Assembly (NCBI GenBank): GCA_023150455.1
Contig: JAKLKW010000008.1
Location: forward strand, 1 to 55,219
Direction of reading: 5' to 3'
Length of the DNA stretch: 55,219 nt
Source: Alphaproteobacteria bacterium
GTDB lineage: Bacteria > Pseudomonadota > Alphaproteobacteria > JAEULC01
Both the position numbers and the translations under genes were made by a program. Of this stretch, positions 26,850 through 35,346 are shown one piece after another. Under the pieces are notes generated by a model. It was not told the DNA's origin and searched no databases. It saw nothing but the letters and a program-made list of their open reading frames with translations. Within the stretch, counting starts at the first letter, position 1. The number at the start of each line of letters is the position of its first letter.

Positions 26850-27712
26850 ATGTCGGCGAGCTCGTTGCGGCGCGCGCCGAACGCCTCGGTGTCGCTGACC
26901 GTGGCGATGCGCGGATCGCCCAGCGCCTTGGCCAGCGTCTCCAGGCTGCCGAGCGAGATGGCGAGATGCCCGTCCTTGGTCGGGTAGATGCCGTAAGGCG
27001 CCGGGTAGTACCAGCCCGCCACGTATTTCGGCGGCACCTCGCTCGCCGATCGGCCGCCGTTGAAGAAGCAGGTCATCGACTCCGCCTGCAGGTCCATCGA
27101 GGCCTGCATCAGGTTGGCGTCGACGCGGCAGCCCTGGCCGGTGCGCGCGCGCCGCACCAGCGCCGCCAGCACGCCCATGGCGAACAGCGCGGCGCCGTGG
27201 TGGTCGGCGGCCGACACGCCGACGGTGCGCGGGCCGCGCTCGGCGTCGCCGGTGATCTTTGCCAGGCCGAACATGGCCTGGATCATCAGGTCCTGGCCCG
27301 GCCGCTCGACGTAAGGCCCGGTCGCGCCGAAGCCCGAGGCCGAGGCGAAGATCAGCGACGGCTTCAGCGCCTTGAGCCGCTCGTAGCCGAGACCGAGTCG
27401 CTCCATCACGCCGGGGCGGAAGTTCTCCGACACGACGTCGGCGGTCTGGCACAGCTCGAGCGCGATCTCCTTGCCCTTGTCGGACTTGAGGTCGAGCGCG
27501 ACGCTGCGCTTGTTCCGGTTGCCGACCAGGAACAGCATGCTCTGGCCGTCGGCGAACTTGTTCGCCCCGCTCCAGTGCCGCTGCCAGGCGCCGTCTGGCG
27601 TCTCGACCGCGATCACGTCCGCGCCCAGGTCGCCGAGCGCCTGGATGCCGACGGGACCGAGCAGGAAATGGTTGAAGCTGACGACGCGGATGCCTTTGAG
27701 AAGGTCGAGCAT
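26513..27712 (-). CDS. class III CoA-transferase (CaiB/BaiF family)
   Basis: 399 residues. The family hallmarks are GIRVVSFNHFLLGPVGIQAL, GADVIAVETP, RNKRSVALDLKSD, ENFRPGVMERLG and RPGQDLMIQAMFGL with the expected catalytic Asp. It moves CoA onto an organic acid in the cytoplasm. It lies 35 bases after the OYE-type gene on the same strand and converges on the RTX gene with a 7-base gap. Its last 337 bases are duplicated at 17975-18316. Confidence 0.92.
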   Translation of the reverse strand: MLDLLKGIRVVSFNHFLLGPVGIQALGDLGADVIAVETPDGAWQRHWSGANKFADGQSMLFLVGNRNKRSVALDLKSDKGKEIALELCQTADVVSENFRPGVMERLGLGYERLKALKPSLIFASASGFGATGPYVERPGQDLMIQAMFGLAKITGDAERGPRTVGVSAADHHGAALFAMGVLAALVRRARTGQGCRVDANLMQASMDLQAESMTCFFNGGRSASEVPPKYVAGWYYPAPYGIYPTKDGHLAISLGSLETLAKALGDPRIATVSDTEAFGARRNELADMVAACTRRRTNAEWMAIMEPLKIWHGPVRGYAEIAEDPQVKHNKALVTVKGATGTPVTFVNHPIQYDGQAAEVGLPPQPLGAQTGEVLGELGIAAAEQDALEKAGVIRRHRA

Positions 27713-27747
27713 GGAGCGGGAGTCCTGTTGCTGATGCTTGAGGAAGC

Positions 27748-29493
27748 TCAGGCGGCGTGGCGGAACTCGTTCGGCGGGGCGCCGTCGGGAAACAGCGCGG
27801 CGGTGAAGGCGTCGATGACGGCGTCCTGGCTCTTGCCCGGGCGGCGCGCGTCGCCGATCACCTGCACCGTCTGGCCGGGCCGTACGGCGCGCGCCGCGCC
27901 GGCGGGCGCCGCGGAGCGGGCGCGATAGTAGAGCCAGTCGCGCAGGGCCGGGTGCGACAGCAGGGCGCGAATTCCCGGCAGCCGCGCCGCGCCGCTGGCG
28001 AGCACGACCCGCGTCAGCGGCCCGACCGCGGGCGCGAATCGCGCGCCGGTCGCATGCACGATGCGGTCGAACGGCATGATCAGCGCGGGATCGCGCATGG
28101 GGTCCGTCGCGAAGCGGAAGTCGACGCCGGCCGCTTCGCAGGTGCCGACCATCGAGTCGACATAGGCCAGCAGGGCCCGCTCGCGCGCCTCCACGCCCTG
28201 GAACATCGGCGCCTTGCCGGCCCAGCGGAACGACCCGCCGGCCCGCGCCTCGCGCTCGAACACGGTCACGCGGTTGCCGGCCGCGGCTGCGAGCGCGGCA
28301 TAGGTGAGGCCGGCCGGGCCGGCGCCGATCACGGCGATGGCCTCGCCGCGCGGCGGGCGCGCCTCTTCCATGACCCGCTCGCGCCCGGCGGCGGCGTTGA
28401 CGACGCAGCCGATGCGCGCGCCCGTGCGCATCGCGTCGACGCAGGTGTTGCAGGCGAGGCAGCGGCGGACCGGCCGACCGGCGGCGACCTTGTCGACCCA
28501 GTCCGGGTCGGCGACCAGCGTGCGGCCGAGCGCGACGAAGTCGGCCTTGCCCTCGGCGATCGCGGCGGCGGCGATCGCGGGGTCGCCCAGGCGCCCGACC
28601 GCGATCACCGGCACCCGGACGCGCGGCTTCAGCCAGGCCGCATAGCGCAGGAACGGCGCGTCCTCCATCCACATCGGCGGGATCATCACGGCTCCCGAGG
28701 GGAGCGAGCGGTAGTGGCCGCCCGAGATGTGCAGCGCGTCGGCGCCGCGCTGGGCGGCCCACAGCGCGACCTGGCGGCCTTCCTCCTCGGTCATGCCGCC
28801 CGGGAAGAAGTCGTCGCCGTTCATGCGGAAGATCACCGGGAAGTCCGGCATGGCGGCCTTCGTCCCGGCCAGGATGTCGAGGCCGAAGCGGGCGCGGTTC
28901 TCCAGGGTGCCGCCGTACTCGTCGTCGCGCCGGTTCTCGAGCGGGCTCAGGAACTGCGAGATCAGGTAGCCGTGCGCCGCGTGCAGCTCGACCATGTCGA
29001 AGCCGGCCTCGCGCGCGCGGCGTGCCGCCGCCACGAACGCCGCCGTCGTCTCGGCGATGCGCGCGCGCGACATGGCCTCGGGCACGATCGTGGCGAAGGT
29101 CACTTCCTGCACCGGATGCGGGATGGCGGACGGCGCGATCGGCGTCTCGCCGCAGATGTCGCGCCTGGTGTGACCGCCGCCATGGCCGAGCTGGATCGAG
29201 GCGCTGGCGCCCTCGGCGTGGATCGCCGCCACGAGCCGCTTGAGCCCGGGCAGGAACCGGTCGTCGTAGATGCCGAGCTCGCGCAGCCGGTGCCGCCCGG
29301 CGCGCTCCGGCGAGGCCATCTCGACCGTGACGAGCCCGGTGCCGCCGCGTGCGCGGGCGACATACCAGGCGATGCTGTCCTCGGTGACGAAGCCCTCGTC
29401 GTCGGCGCCGCGCGTGGTCATCGACGGCATCACCACGCGGTTGCGGATCGTGACGCTGCCGATCCGCCCGGGCGCGAGCAGCGGGTTGGTCAC
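27748..29493 (-). CDS. old yellow enzyme family NADH:flavin oxidoreductase with Fe-S and FAD domain (dienoyl-CoA reductase-like)
   Basis: 581 residues. Residues 1-330 form an FMN TIM-barrel (MPSMTTRG, ELHAAHGYLISQFLSP, RRDDEYGGTLENRARF, VALGRTLVADPDW). The cluster motif CLACNTC followed 11 residues later by Cys supplies four ligands for a 4Fe-4S centre. Its CxxCxxC spacing is nearer trimethylamine dehydrogenase than FadH. A dinucleotide-binding GAGPAGLTYAALA follows at about 390. The C-terminus is shorter than the 640-670 of FadH. The start is GTG at 29493; the only GAGG upstream lies within a REP-like repeat. Likely reduces an unsaturated CoA ester or dehydrogenates a small amine. Confidence 0.88.
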   Translation of the reverse strand: MTNPLLAPGRIGSVTIRNRVVMPSMTTRGADDEGFVTEDSIAWYVARARGGTGLVTVEMASPERAGRHRLRELGIYDDRFLPGLKRLVAAIHAEGASASIQLGHGGGHTRRDICGETPIAPSAIPHPVQEVTFATIVPEAMSRARIAETTAAFVAAARRAREAGFDMVELHAAHGYLISQFLSPLENRRDDEYGGTLENRARFGLDILAGTKAAMPDFPVIFRMNGDDFFPGGMTEEEGRQVALWAAQRGADALHISGGHYRSLPSGAVMIPPMWMEDAPFLRYAAWLKPRVRVPVIAVGRLGDPAIAAAAIAEGKADFVALGRTLVADPDWVDKVAAGRPVRRCLACNTCVDAMRTGARIGCVVNAAAGRERVMEEARPPRGEAIAVIGAGPAGLTYAALAAAAGNRVTVFEREARAGGSFRWAGKAPMFQGVEARERALLAYVDSMVGTCEAAGVDFRFATDPMRDPALIMPFDRIVHATGARFAPAVGPLTRVVLASGAARLPGIRALLSHPALRDWLYYRARSAAPAGAARAVRPGQTVQVIGDARRPGKSQDAVIDAFTAALFPDGAPPNEFRHAA

Positions 29494-29498
29494 GGGTT

Positions 29499-29585
29499 AT
29501 GCCTCATCCTTCGACCCTTCGACGGGCTCAGGGCTCAGGATGAGGCATAGGGGAACTCCTTGTCCCGGGCCTGTCGAAGGACGAG
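29499..29585. repeat. REP-like repeat, copy C
   Basis: ATGCCTCATCCT at 29499-29510 pairs perfectly with 29537-29548; in between lie TTCGACCCTTCGACGGGCTCAG words. A further CTGTCGAAGGACGAG follows to 29585. The words match copies A and B. The element fills the gap between the DapA-like and OYE-like genes and supplies the GAGG upstream of the latter's GTG start. Confidence 0.65.
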
Positions 29586-29612
29586 AAGCTCGGCGCCAAA
29601 CAGGGCGAGAGG

Positions 29613-30578
29613 CTACTCCGCCGCCTGCGGCAGGGCGCCTTCGGGCCCGAGCGCCGCGTGGCGCAGCGCGTCGGCGAGGCGCTTCAGCTCCGTGTCGCTC
29701 AGCTTCATCAGCGGCGGGCGGACCACGGCGCGCTTCTGCCGATCCAGCATGACCAGGCATTCCTTCATGCGGTTGTGCATGTCGAGGAAGGGCGGCGCGT
29801 AAAAAGCCTGCTGCAGCGGGAAGATGCGGTCGTTGATCGCCTGGGCCCGGCGCAGGTCCTTGGCCTGCACGGCCTGGAACAGCGCCACCTGCAGGTCGGC
29901 GATCACGCTGCCGGCGCCGGACAGAAGACCGTTCGCGCCCATGCAGAGCGAACCCATCAGCCAGGCGCTGTGCGTGGTCAGCACCGTGACCGGGCGCTTC
30001 AGCCCCTGCAGCGCGCGGATGTGCTTCTCGTGCAGCATCGGGTCGGCGCACCAGTCCTTGATGGCGCGGATCGTTGGGATGCCCTCGATCAGCCGCATCA
30101 GCGTGTCGAACGGATAGCCCAGGCCCGTCTGCGCCGGGTACTGGAACAGGATGATCGGCAGGTCGGTGGCGTCGGCGACGCGCTTGAAATGCGCCTCGGC
30201 CATCTCGGGGCGCAACTGCCCGCCCATGCTCATGCTGTTGGGCGGGAACACCAGCAGGGCCGATGCGCCTTCCTGTTCCGCCATCCTGGCGATGCGCGCG
30301 GCCTCGAGGCTGCCGTCGGTATAGACGCCGTTGATCAGCGGCACGCGGTCGCCGATCTCCGCGGCGGAGACCGCCAGGATGCGGCGCTGCTCGTCGAAGG
30401 TGCAGGCATGCACCTCGGAAGCATGGCCGTTGACGGTGATGGCAGAGACGCCCTTCACCGCGGCGACGTGGCGCAGGTGACGGCGTGTTTCCGCCTCGTC
30501 GATCGACAGGTCCTCGTTGAACGCCAGCAGGGTCGCCGGGACGACGCCGTGCGGTGTGTAGTCCTTGAAGCGCGCCAT
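29613..30578 (-). CDS. dihydrodipicolinate synthase (DapA/NAL) family lyase
   Basis: 321 residues, a TIM-barrel class I aldolase. The Schiff-base Lys is in AIKDWC and the conserved Tyr in FQYPAQTG; the N-terminal GVVPATLLAF and GVSAITVNGHASE fit the family, though the usual GTTGE loop is replaced by VNGHASE. Members cleave or form 2-keto acids, and many catabolic ones are not DapA itself. GGAGGAAACGAC precedes ATG at 30578. It heads the minus-strand set with the OYE-like and CoA-transferase genes and is divergent from a 3-hydroxyacyl-CoA dehydrogenase gene. A role in aldol cleavage of a catabolic keto acid is likely. Confidence 0.88.
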   Translation of the reverse strand: MARFKDYTPHGVVPATLLAFNEDLSIDEAETRRHLRHVAAVKGVSAITVNGHASEVHACTFDEQRRILAVSAAEIGDRVPLINGVYTDGSLEAARIARMAEQEGASALLVFPPNSMSMGGQLRPEMAEAHFKRVADATDLPIILFQYPAQTGLGYPFDTLMRLIEGIPTIRAIKDWCADPMLHEKHIRALQGLKRPVTVLTTHSAWLMGSLCMGANGLLSGAGSVIADLQVALFQAVQAKDLRRAQAINDRIFPLQQAFYAPPFLDMHNRMKECLVMLDRQKRAVVRPPLMKLSDTELKRLADALRHAALGPEGALPQAAE

Positions 30579-30650
30579 GTCGTTTCCTCCGCGGCCTCCG
30601 GGCCGGCTGCGGCAATTCTGTCACTCCGGACGACCGCTTTCAAGGAAGCG

Positions 30651-30664
30651 CGAAAGCGCTTGCA
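30651..30664. promoter_or_regulatory. LacI-type operator-like palindrome in a divergent gap
   Basis: CGAAAGCGCTTGCA differs at one position from TGNAANCGNTTNCA. It lies in the 136-base gap between the divergent DapA-like (30578) and 3-hydroxyacyl-CoA dehydrogenase (30715) starts. It could bind a LacI-family regulator, including the one encoded at 15172. Confidence 0.4.
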
Positions 30665-30714
30665 GCAGGGCCCGCCCGCAAATAATGCATGGGCGGCAAC
30701 AGGGGGAGCCACGC

Positions 30715-31653
30715 ATGACCGCCAGCACGTCCGCTTCCGCGCCGATCCGCCGCGTCCTCGTCGTCGGCGCCGGCGTCATGGGCATCGGCATCGCCAAAAG
30801 CTTCGCCGACCACGGCTTCGACACCGATCTCCTGAGCCGACGCGCCGGATCGCTCGCCCCGATCAAGGGCGTGCGCGTGGTCGGCGACCTGCCGCCGGAA
30901 GCGCCCGAGCTGGTGATCGAATCGGTGCCGGAGGAGATGGAGCCCAAGCGCGCCCTGTTCCACCGGCTCGAGGCCGCCTGTCCGGCCACGACCCTGATCG
31001 CCAGCAACACGTCGAGCTTGGACCTGGGCCGGCTCTTCGCCGGCATGAAGCATCGCGGGCGCTTCCTCGGCGCGCACTACTTCCAGCCGGCCGACGTCAT
31101 CCCGCTGGTCGAAATCGTGTCGAGCGGCAGCACCGATCCCGCGGCGTTGGAGCGCACGGCCGATGCCATGCGCCGCGCCGGCAAGGATCCGATCGTCCTC
31201 AGCCGGCCGATCAACGGATTCCTGGTCAACCGGCTGCAGCACGCGATCCTGCACGAGTCGTACTACCTGATCTCGAGGGGCATCGTGACCGTCGAGGACG
31301 TCGATAACGTGGCCAAGACGATGCTGGGGCCGCGCATGTGCATCACCGGGCTGATCCAGCAGAAGGACATCAGCGGCCTCGCCGTGCACGCCCTGGCGCA
31401 GCGCGAGATCGTGCCGACCCTGGCGCCGCCCGGCGCCGCCAATGCCGACGTCCAGGCGATGATCGCCGCCGGCAACCTGGGCCTGGGCACGGGGAAGGGC
31501 TTCTACGATTGGACCGGCTGCGACGCCAAGGCCGTGCGCGAGCAGTCGTCCGGGCGGCTCAACGCGCTGCTCGCCTTCCTCAAGCAGACCATGGCGGGCG
31601 ACCGCCCGGGCACGCGGCCGAAGGGCAGGGACATAAGGACGAAGAAAGGCTAG
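30715..31653 (+). CDS. 3-hydroxyacyl-CoA dehydrogenase family protein
   Basis: 312 residues. The NAD loop GAGVMGIGIAKSFADHG is at residues 18-34, the SNTSSLDL segment carries the catalytic-site Ser, and GAHYFQPADVIPLVEIV and INGFLVNRLQHA follow. The C-terminal helical domain is present, so it is a complete single-function enzyme that oxidises a 3-hydroxyacyl-CoA with NAD+. GGGGGAG precedes ATG at 30715. The stop overlaps that of the convergent hydrolase (CTAG, four bases). Confidence 0.9.
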   Translation: MTASTSASAPIRRVLVVGAGVMGIGIAKSFADHGFDTDLLSRRAGSLAPIKGVRVVGDLPPEAPELVIESVPEEMEPKRALFHRLEAACPATTLIASNTSSLDLGRLFAGMKHRGRFLGAHYFQPADVIPLVEIVSSGSTDPAALERTADAMRRAGKDPIVLSRPINGFLVNRLQHAILHESYYLISRGIVTVEDVDNVAKTMLGPRMCITGLIQQKDISGLAVHALAQREIVPTLAPPGAANADVQAMIAAGNLGLGTGKGFYDWTGCDAKAVREQSSGRLNALLAFLKQTMAGDRPGTRPKGRDIRTKKG

Positions 31654-32441
31654 CGGTCCGCAAGGAACGAAAGCACTGTCTGCTGGAACAGCTTCGGGTG
31701 CACGCGCGGATAGAAATGCCCGCCCTCGGGCAGCATGACGAGGCGCGCGTTCGGGATCGTGCGCGCCAGCTCCTCGCTGAAGTAGGCGGGCGTGATCAGG
31801 TCGTCGCGCGCGCCGAACACCAGCGTCTTGTGCCGGATGCGCGGCAGCTCGGCGCGGCGGTCGAAGCGCTGGATCGCGGCGATGCGCGCCAGCATGATCT
31901 CCGGCGTCGTCGCCGCGGCCTGCGCCTGTTCCTCGGCGGCGAGCTGGGCCGCATGGTCGCGCACATAGGCGGCCGGCAGGCCGAAGATCGAGGTGCCGCG
32001 CGCATAGTTGAGCGGGCCTTCGAGCCGCATCATCTCGGCGCGCAGGTCGAACAGCTTGCGGAAATACCCGTCGCCGTGGGTCCAGGTGGCGCTCAGCACC
32101 AGCCGGCCGATCCGCTCCGGCCGGTCGAGCGCGATGGTCTGGCCGATCGCGCCGCCGGTGGAATGCCCGGCGAGGTCGGCCTCGGCGAATCCCAGATGGT
32201 CGAGCAGCTGCAGCAGGTCGTCGGCCATCTGGCCGACCGAGTATTCGATCTCGGCGCGCGTGCTCTGGCCGGTGCCGCGATGGTCGTGCAGGATCACGCG
32301 GTGGTGCCGGGCGAATTCCGCCACGTGCGGCTGCCAGAACGCCATCGTGCCGCCCAGGCCCGGCACCAGCGCGAGCGGCAGGCCATCGCCGTGGGTTTCG
32401 TAGTAGAGCCGGTCGCCGTCGCGGAGCGTCAGATGCGGCAT
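31650..32441 (-). CDS. alpha/beta hydrolase (enol-lactonase/esterase type)
   Basis: 263 residues, complete alpha/beta fold. The oxyanion strand LVPGLGGTMAFW is followed by DHRGTGQS, the nucleophile elbow GHSTGG (Ser at about 96), the acid in FGARDDLITP, and the His in GGHFYP. Similar to 3-oxoadipate enol-lactonase and carboxylesterase types; substrate unknown. Its start lies only 20 bases from the divergent start of a second hydrolase, so their promoters must overlap coding DNA or each other. Confidence 0.87.
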   Translation of the reverse strand: MPHLTLRDGDRLYYETHGDGLPLALVPGLGGTMAFWQPHVAEFARHHRVILHDHRGTGQSTRAEIEYSVGQMADDLLQLLDHLGFAEADLAGHSTGGAIGQTIALDRPERIGRLVLSATWTHGDGYFRKLFDLRAEMMRLEGPLNYARGTSIFGLPAAYVRDHAAQLAAEEQAQAAATTPEIMLARIAAIQRFDRRAELPRIRHKTLVFGARDDLITPAYFSEELARTIPNARLVMLPEGGHFYPRVHPKLFQQTVLSFLADR

Positions 32442-32461
32442 GTCGCGGGTGATCCATCCCG

Positions 32462-33241
32462 ATGAGCGCAGTCGAAGCTTACGATTTCGCCGCCATCGGC
32501 GGGAAGAGGCTGCGCTACCGGCGCATCGCGGCCGGCGCCGGCGCCGGCACGATCGTGTTCCTGCACGAGGGCCTCGGCAGCATCACGCAATGGCGCGACT
32601 TCCCCGACGCGCTGTGCGCGGCCGCCGGCGCGGCAGGGATCGTGTACGAGCGTCTCGGCCATGGCGGCTCCGACCCCGTCGAGCTGCCGCGCCCGGACGA
32701 TTTCCTGCGCATCGAGGCGGAACAGGTGCTGCCGGCGCTGCTCGACGCCCTGCATGTCGAGCGCCCGATCCTGTTCGGCCACAGCGACGGCGGCTCGATC
32801 GCGCTGCTGTACGCCGCCGCGTTCCCCAAGCGTCCGGCCGCCTGCATCACCGTCGCCGCGCACGTGTTCCTCGAGCCGGCGACGCAGGCCGCGCTCGCCG
32901 CCGCGGCGCGGGCCTTCGCCGCGACCGACCTCAGGCTGCGCCTCGCGCGCCATCACGGTGCGAACACCGAGACCATGTTCCGCGCCTGGAACGAGACCTG
33001 GCTGCGCCTGGCGCCGCAGGGCTGGTCGATGACCGACCGCCTGCACCGGATCGCCTGCCCGGTTCTGGCGGTGCAGGGCGAGGCCGACGAGCACGGTACC
33101 AGGGCGCAGGTCGACGCGATCGTCGCCGGCGTCTCGGGCCCGGCCGAGTCGTTCCTGATCCCCGGCTGCGGCCACGTGCCGCACATCGAGGCGCGCGCGG
33201 CGCTGCTGGCGCGGGCGGCGGCGTTCATTCGAAAAGCTTGA
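32462..33241 (+). CDS. alpha/beta hydrolase
   Basis: 259 residues. LHEGLGSITQW replaces the usual HG oxyanion segment, the nucleophile elbow is GHSDGG, the acid lies in VQGEADEHGT, and the His in CGHVPHIE. Family members hydrolyse esters or C-C bonds of small acids. It is not closely similar to the hydrolase at 31650. ATG at 32462 has no strong ribosome-binding site. Confidence 0.85.
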   Translation: MSAVEAYDFAAIGGKRLRYRRIAAGAGAGTIVFLHEGLGSITQWRDFPDALCAAAGAAGIVYERLGHGGSDPVELPRPDDFLRIEAEQVLPALLDALHVERPILFGHSDGGSIALLYAAAFPKRPAACITVAAHVFLEPATQAALAAAARAFAATDLRLRLARHHGANTETMFRAWNETWLRLAPQGWSMTDRLHRIACPVLAVQGEADEHGTRAQVDAIVAGVSGPAESFLIPGCGHVPHIEARAALLARAAAFIRKA

Positions 33242-33330
33242 GGACTCACGCGGAGAACGCGGAGGCGCAGAGAAGGCGCTGAATTCCTTCCTCCGCGTCT
33301 CCGCGTCTCCGCGTGAACCTTCTGCGACGC
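33242..33330. repeat. long imperfect inverted repeat of CGCGGAG/CTCCGCG words
   Basis: TCACGCGGAGAACGCGGAGG is followed, after GCGCAGAGAAGGCGCTGAATTCCTT, by CCTCCGCGTCTCCGCGTCTC and CGCGTGA. The arms can fold into a long hairpin. It lies between two convergent genes, so it may also end transcription both ways, though no U-run is seen. It is distinct in sequence from the REP-like copies A-C. Confidence 0.6.
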
Positions 33331-33349
33331 GGCTGCGCCGCGCGAGGGA

Positions 33350-34135
33350 TCACGAATGCGTAAAGCGCGGCGGTTCCTTGGCGAAGAAGGCACGCACGCC
33401 TTCCTTGCAGTCGTTGCTGGTGAAGGCCTGGTCGCTGAGCGGCAGCGAGGCGGCGATCGCCTGGTCCTCGGTCATGTCGAAGGCCATGTCGATCGCGCGC
33501 TTGGCGATCTGCAGCGCCTTGTTCGGGCGCTCGGTCAGCCGCTGCGCCATCGCCTGCGCCATTTTCAGCGCTTCGCCCTTGGGCGCGATGCGGTTGATCA
33601 AACCCCACGACAGCGCCGTCTCGGCGGCGATCGGCTCGCCGAAGAAGATCATCTCCTTGGCGCGCGCCTCGCCGATGCGCCGCGTCACGCGCACCGTGCC
33701 GCCGCTGCCGGGGAAGACGCCGAGCTTGATCTCGGGCAGCGCGAGGCGCGTGCCTTCCTCGCATACGACCAGGTCGCAGCACACCGCCAGCTCCAGCCCG
33801 CCGCCGAAGGCGAGCCCGCTGACCGCGGCGATGGTCGGCTTGGGGAAGTCGTCGAGCTTGGAGTAGGTCTCGTTCTCCTTGCGCATCTTCTTGTCGACCG
33901 CTTCGCCCGGCGCGGTCAGGTTGCGGAACTCGCTGATGTCGGAGCCGGCGCAGAACGCGCGCTCGCCCGTGCCGGTGACGACCAGCACGCGGCAGGCCGG
34001 ATCGGCGGCGAGCCGGTCGAGCCGGTCGCTGAGCTGGCGCGTGAGGCCGAGCGTCACGAGGTTCAAGGGCGGATTCACCAGGGTGAGCGTGGCGACGCCG
34101 TCCTTGAGCTCGACGGCGATCCAGTCGCGGGACAT
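33350..34135 (-). CDS. enoyl-CoA hydratase/isomerase (crotonase) family protein
   Basis: 261 residues, standard crotonase length. AFCAGSDISEF forms the first oxyanion/CoA loop and AFGGGLELAVCCDLVV the second. The Glu in PEIKLGVFPGSGGT is in the position of one catalytic Glu; the other position reads SGLAFGGG, so it may be an isomerase-type rather than a full hydratase. GGAGGGAACG precedes ATG at 34135, rejecting the longer GTG-initiated frame to 34309. Part of the acyl-CoA catabolic neighbourhood. Confidence 0.88.
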   Translation of the reverse strand: MSRDWIAVELKDGVATLTLVNPPLNLVTLGLTRQLSDRLDRLAADPACRVLVVTGTGERAFCAGSDISEFRNLTAPGEAVDKKMRKENETYSKLDDFPKPTIAAVSGLAFGGGLELAVCCDLVVCEEGTRLALPEIKLGVFPGSGGTVRVTRRIGEARAKEMIFFGEPIAAETALSWGLINRIAPKGEALKMAQAMAQRLTERPNKALQIAKRAIDMAFDMTEDQAIAASLPLSDQAFTSNDCKEGVRAFFAKEPPRFTHS

Positions 34136-34344
34136 CGTTCCCTCCATTTCCCGAAGCGGCGGCGGATTGTTATCGCGTTCGCCGCCGGCGGCAAACCCTG
34201 CCATAGGCAGTGGCCGTGCGGCCGACCAATGCCGGCTCGGCATATCTTGCCCCGGCAGGACGCATTGGTGGCGAAACGCCGGCATCGCCACTCTCATCCG
34301 GCGTAGCACGGCGACGACCGGTCCGGCGAAGGGAGAACGACGTC

Positions 34345-35292
34345 ATGACGACGAGTGCGGCATGCATCGAGCGGTCGCCCGCAGCCGACGCGGCGCACCG
34401 GCGCGACGTCATGGTCGGCATCGCCGCGGCGCTCGCGACCGTGACCCTGTGGGCCGGCTGGATCGTGGTCACGCGCCTGGGCGTGACCGCCACCGCGCTG
34501 GGTCCGGCCGATATCGGCGTGCTGCGCTACCTGGTGCCCGCGCTCGTGCTCGCGCCCGTGCTCTTCCGCAAAGGCCTGGCGCTGCGCCGCGTCGGCGCGC
34601 CGGCCATGGCGCTGATCGTGATCGGCGCCGGCATTCCCTTCTTCCTCGTCTGCACCTCGGGCATCAAGCTGACGCCCGCGGCGCAGGTCGGCGCGATGCT
34701 GCCGGGCACGATGCCGCTGTTCGTCGCCCTGCTCGCGGTCGGACTGATGGGCGAGCGGATCGCCGGCTGGCGACTCGCCGGCTTCGCCCTGGTCGCCGCC
34801 GGCGTCGGCGCTATCGCCATCCACGCCATCGTCGCGGAAAGCGCGCCGGGGCAATGGCGCGGGCATCTGCTGCTGCTGGGCGCCGCGTTCCTGTGGGCCG
34901 TGTACACGCACGCCTTCCGCCGCGCCGGGATCGGCGCGGTGCACGCGACCGCGCTGGTCGGGTTCTGGTCGATGCTGGGCTTCCTGCCGGTCTACCTGCT
35001 GTGGCTCGGGCCGGCGCTGCTGGACGTGCCGGCGCGCGACGTCGTCGTGCAGCTCGTGTTCCAGGGCGTGCTGTCGGGGCTGGTCTCGATGATGACCTAC
35101 GCGCAGGCGGTGAAGCGGCTCGGCGCCTCGCGCGCGGCGATCTTCAGCGCGCTCACCCCGGTGCTCGCCACGCTGCTCGCGATCCCCGTGCTGGGCGAAT
35201 GGCCCGACGCGGTCACGCTCGTCGGCATCGTCGCCGTCGGCGCCGGCGTGGCTCTGGCCAGCGCCTTGCCCGGCAGACCGCAGGCGCGTTGA
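34345..35292 (+). CDS. EamA/RhaT family (DMT superfamily) transporter
   Basis: 315 residues with about ten membrane segments in two EamA repeats (roughly 25-155 and 170-305). Each repeat ends with the family's Pro/Glu turn: LMGERIAGWRL and LGEWPDAVTLVG. Inner-membrane metabolite exporter; substrate unknown. GGGAGAACGACGTC precedes ATG at 34345, and an in-frame extension to 34210 is not membrane-like. Confidence 0.88.
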   Translation: MTTSAACIERSPAADAAHRRDVMVGIAAALATVTLWAGWIVVTRLGVTATALGPADIGVLRYLVPALVLAPVLFRKGLALRRVGAPAMALIVIGAGIPFFLVCTSGIKLTPAAQVGAMLPGTMPLFVALLAVGLMGERIAGWRLAGFALVAAGVGAIAIHAIVAESAPGQWRGHLLLLGAAFLWAVYTHAFRRAGIGAVHATALVGFWSMLGFLPVYLLWLGPALLDVPARDVVVQLVFQGVLSGLVSMMTYAQAVKRLGASRAAIFSALTPVLATLLAIPVLGEWPDAVTLVGIVAVGAGVALASALPGRPQAR

Positions 35293-35346
35293 CGCTTGCC
35301 GTCGCGCCGCGACAGAGTGGGGGTCCGGGGCAGGCGGGAAGGCGGC

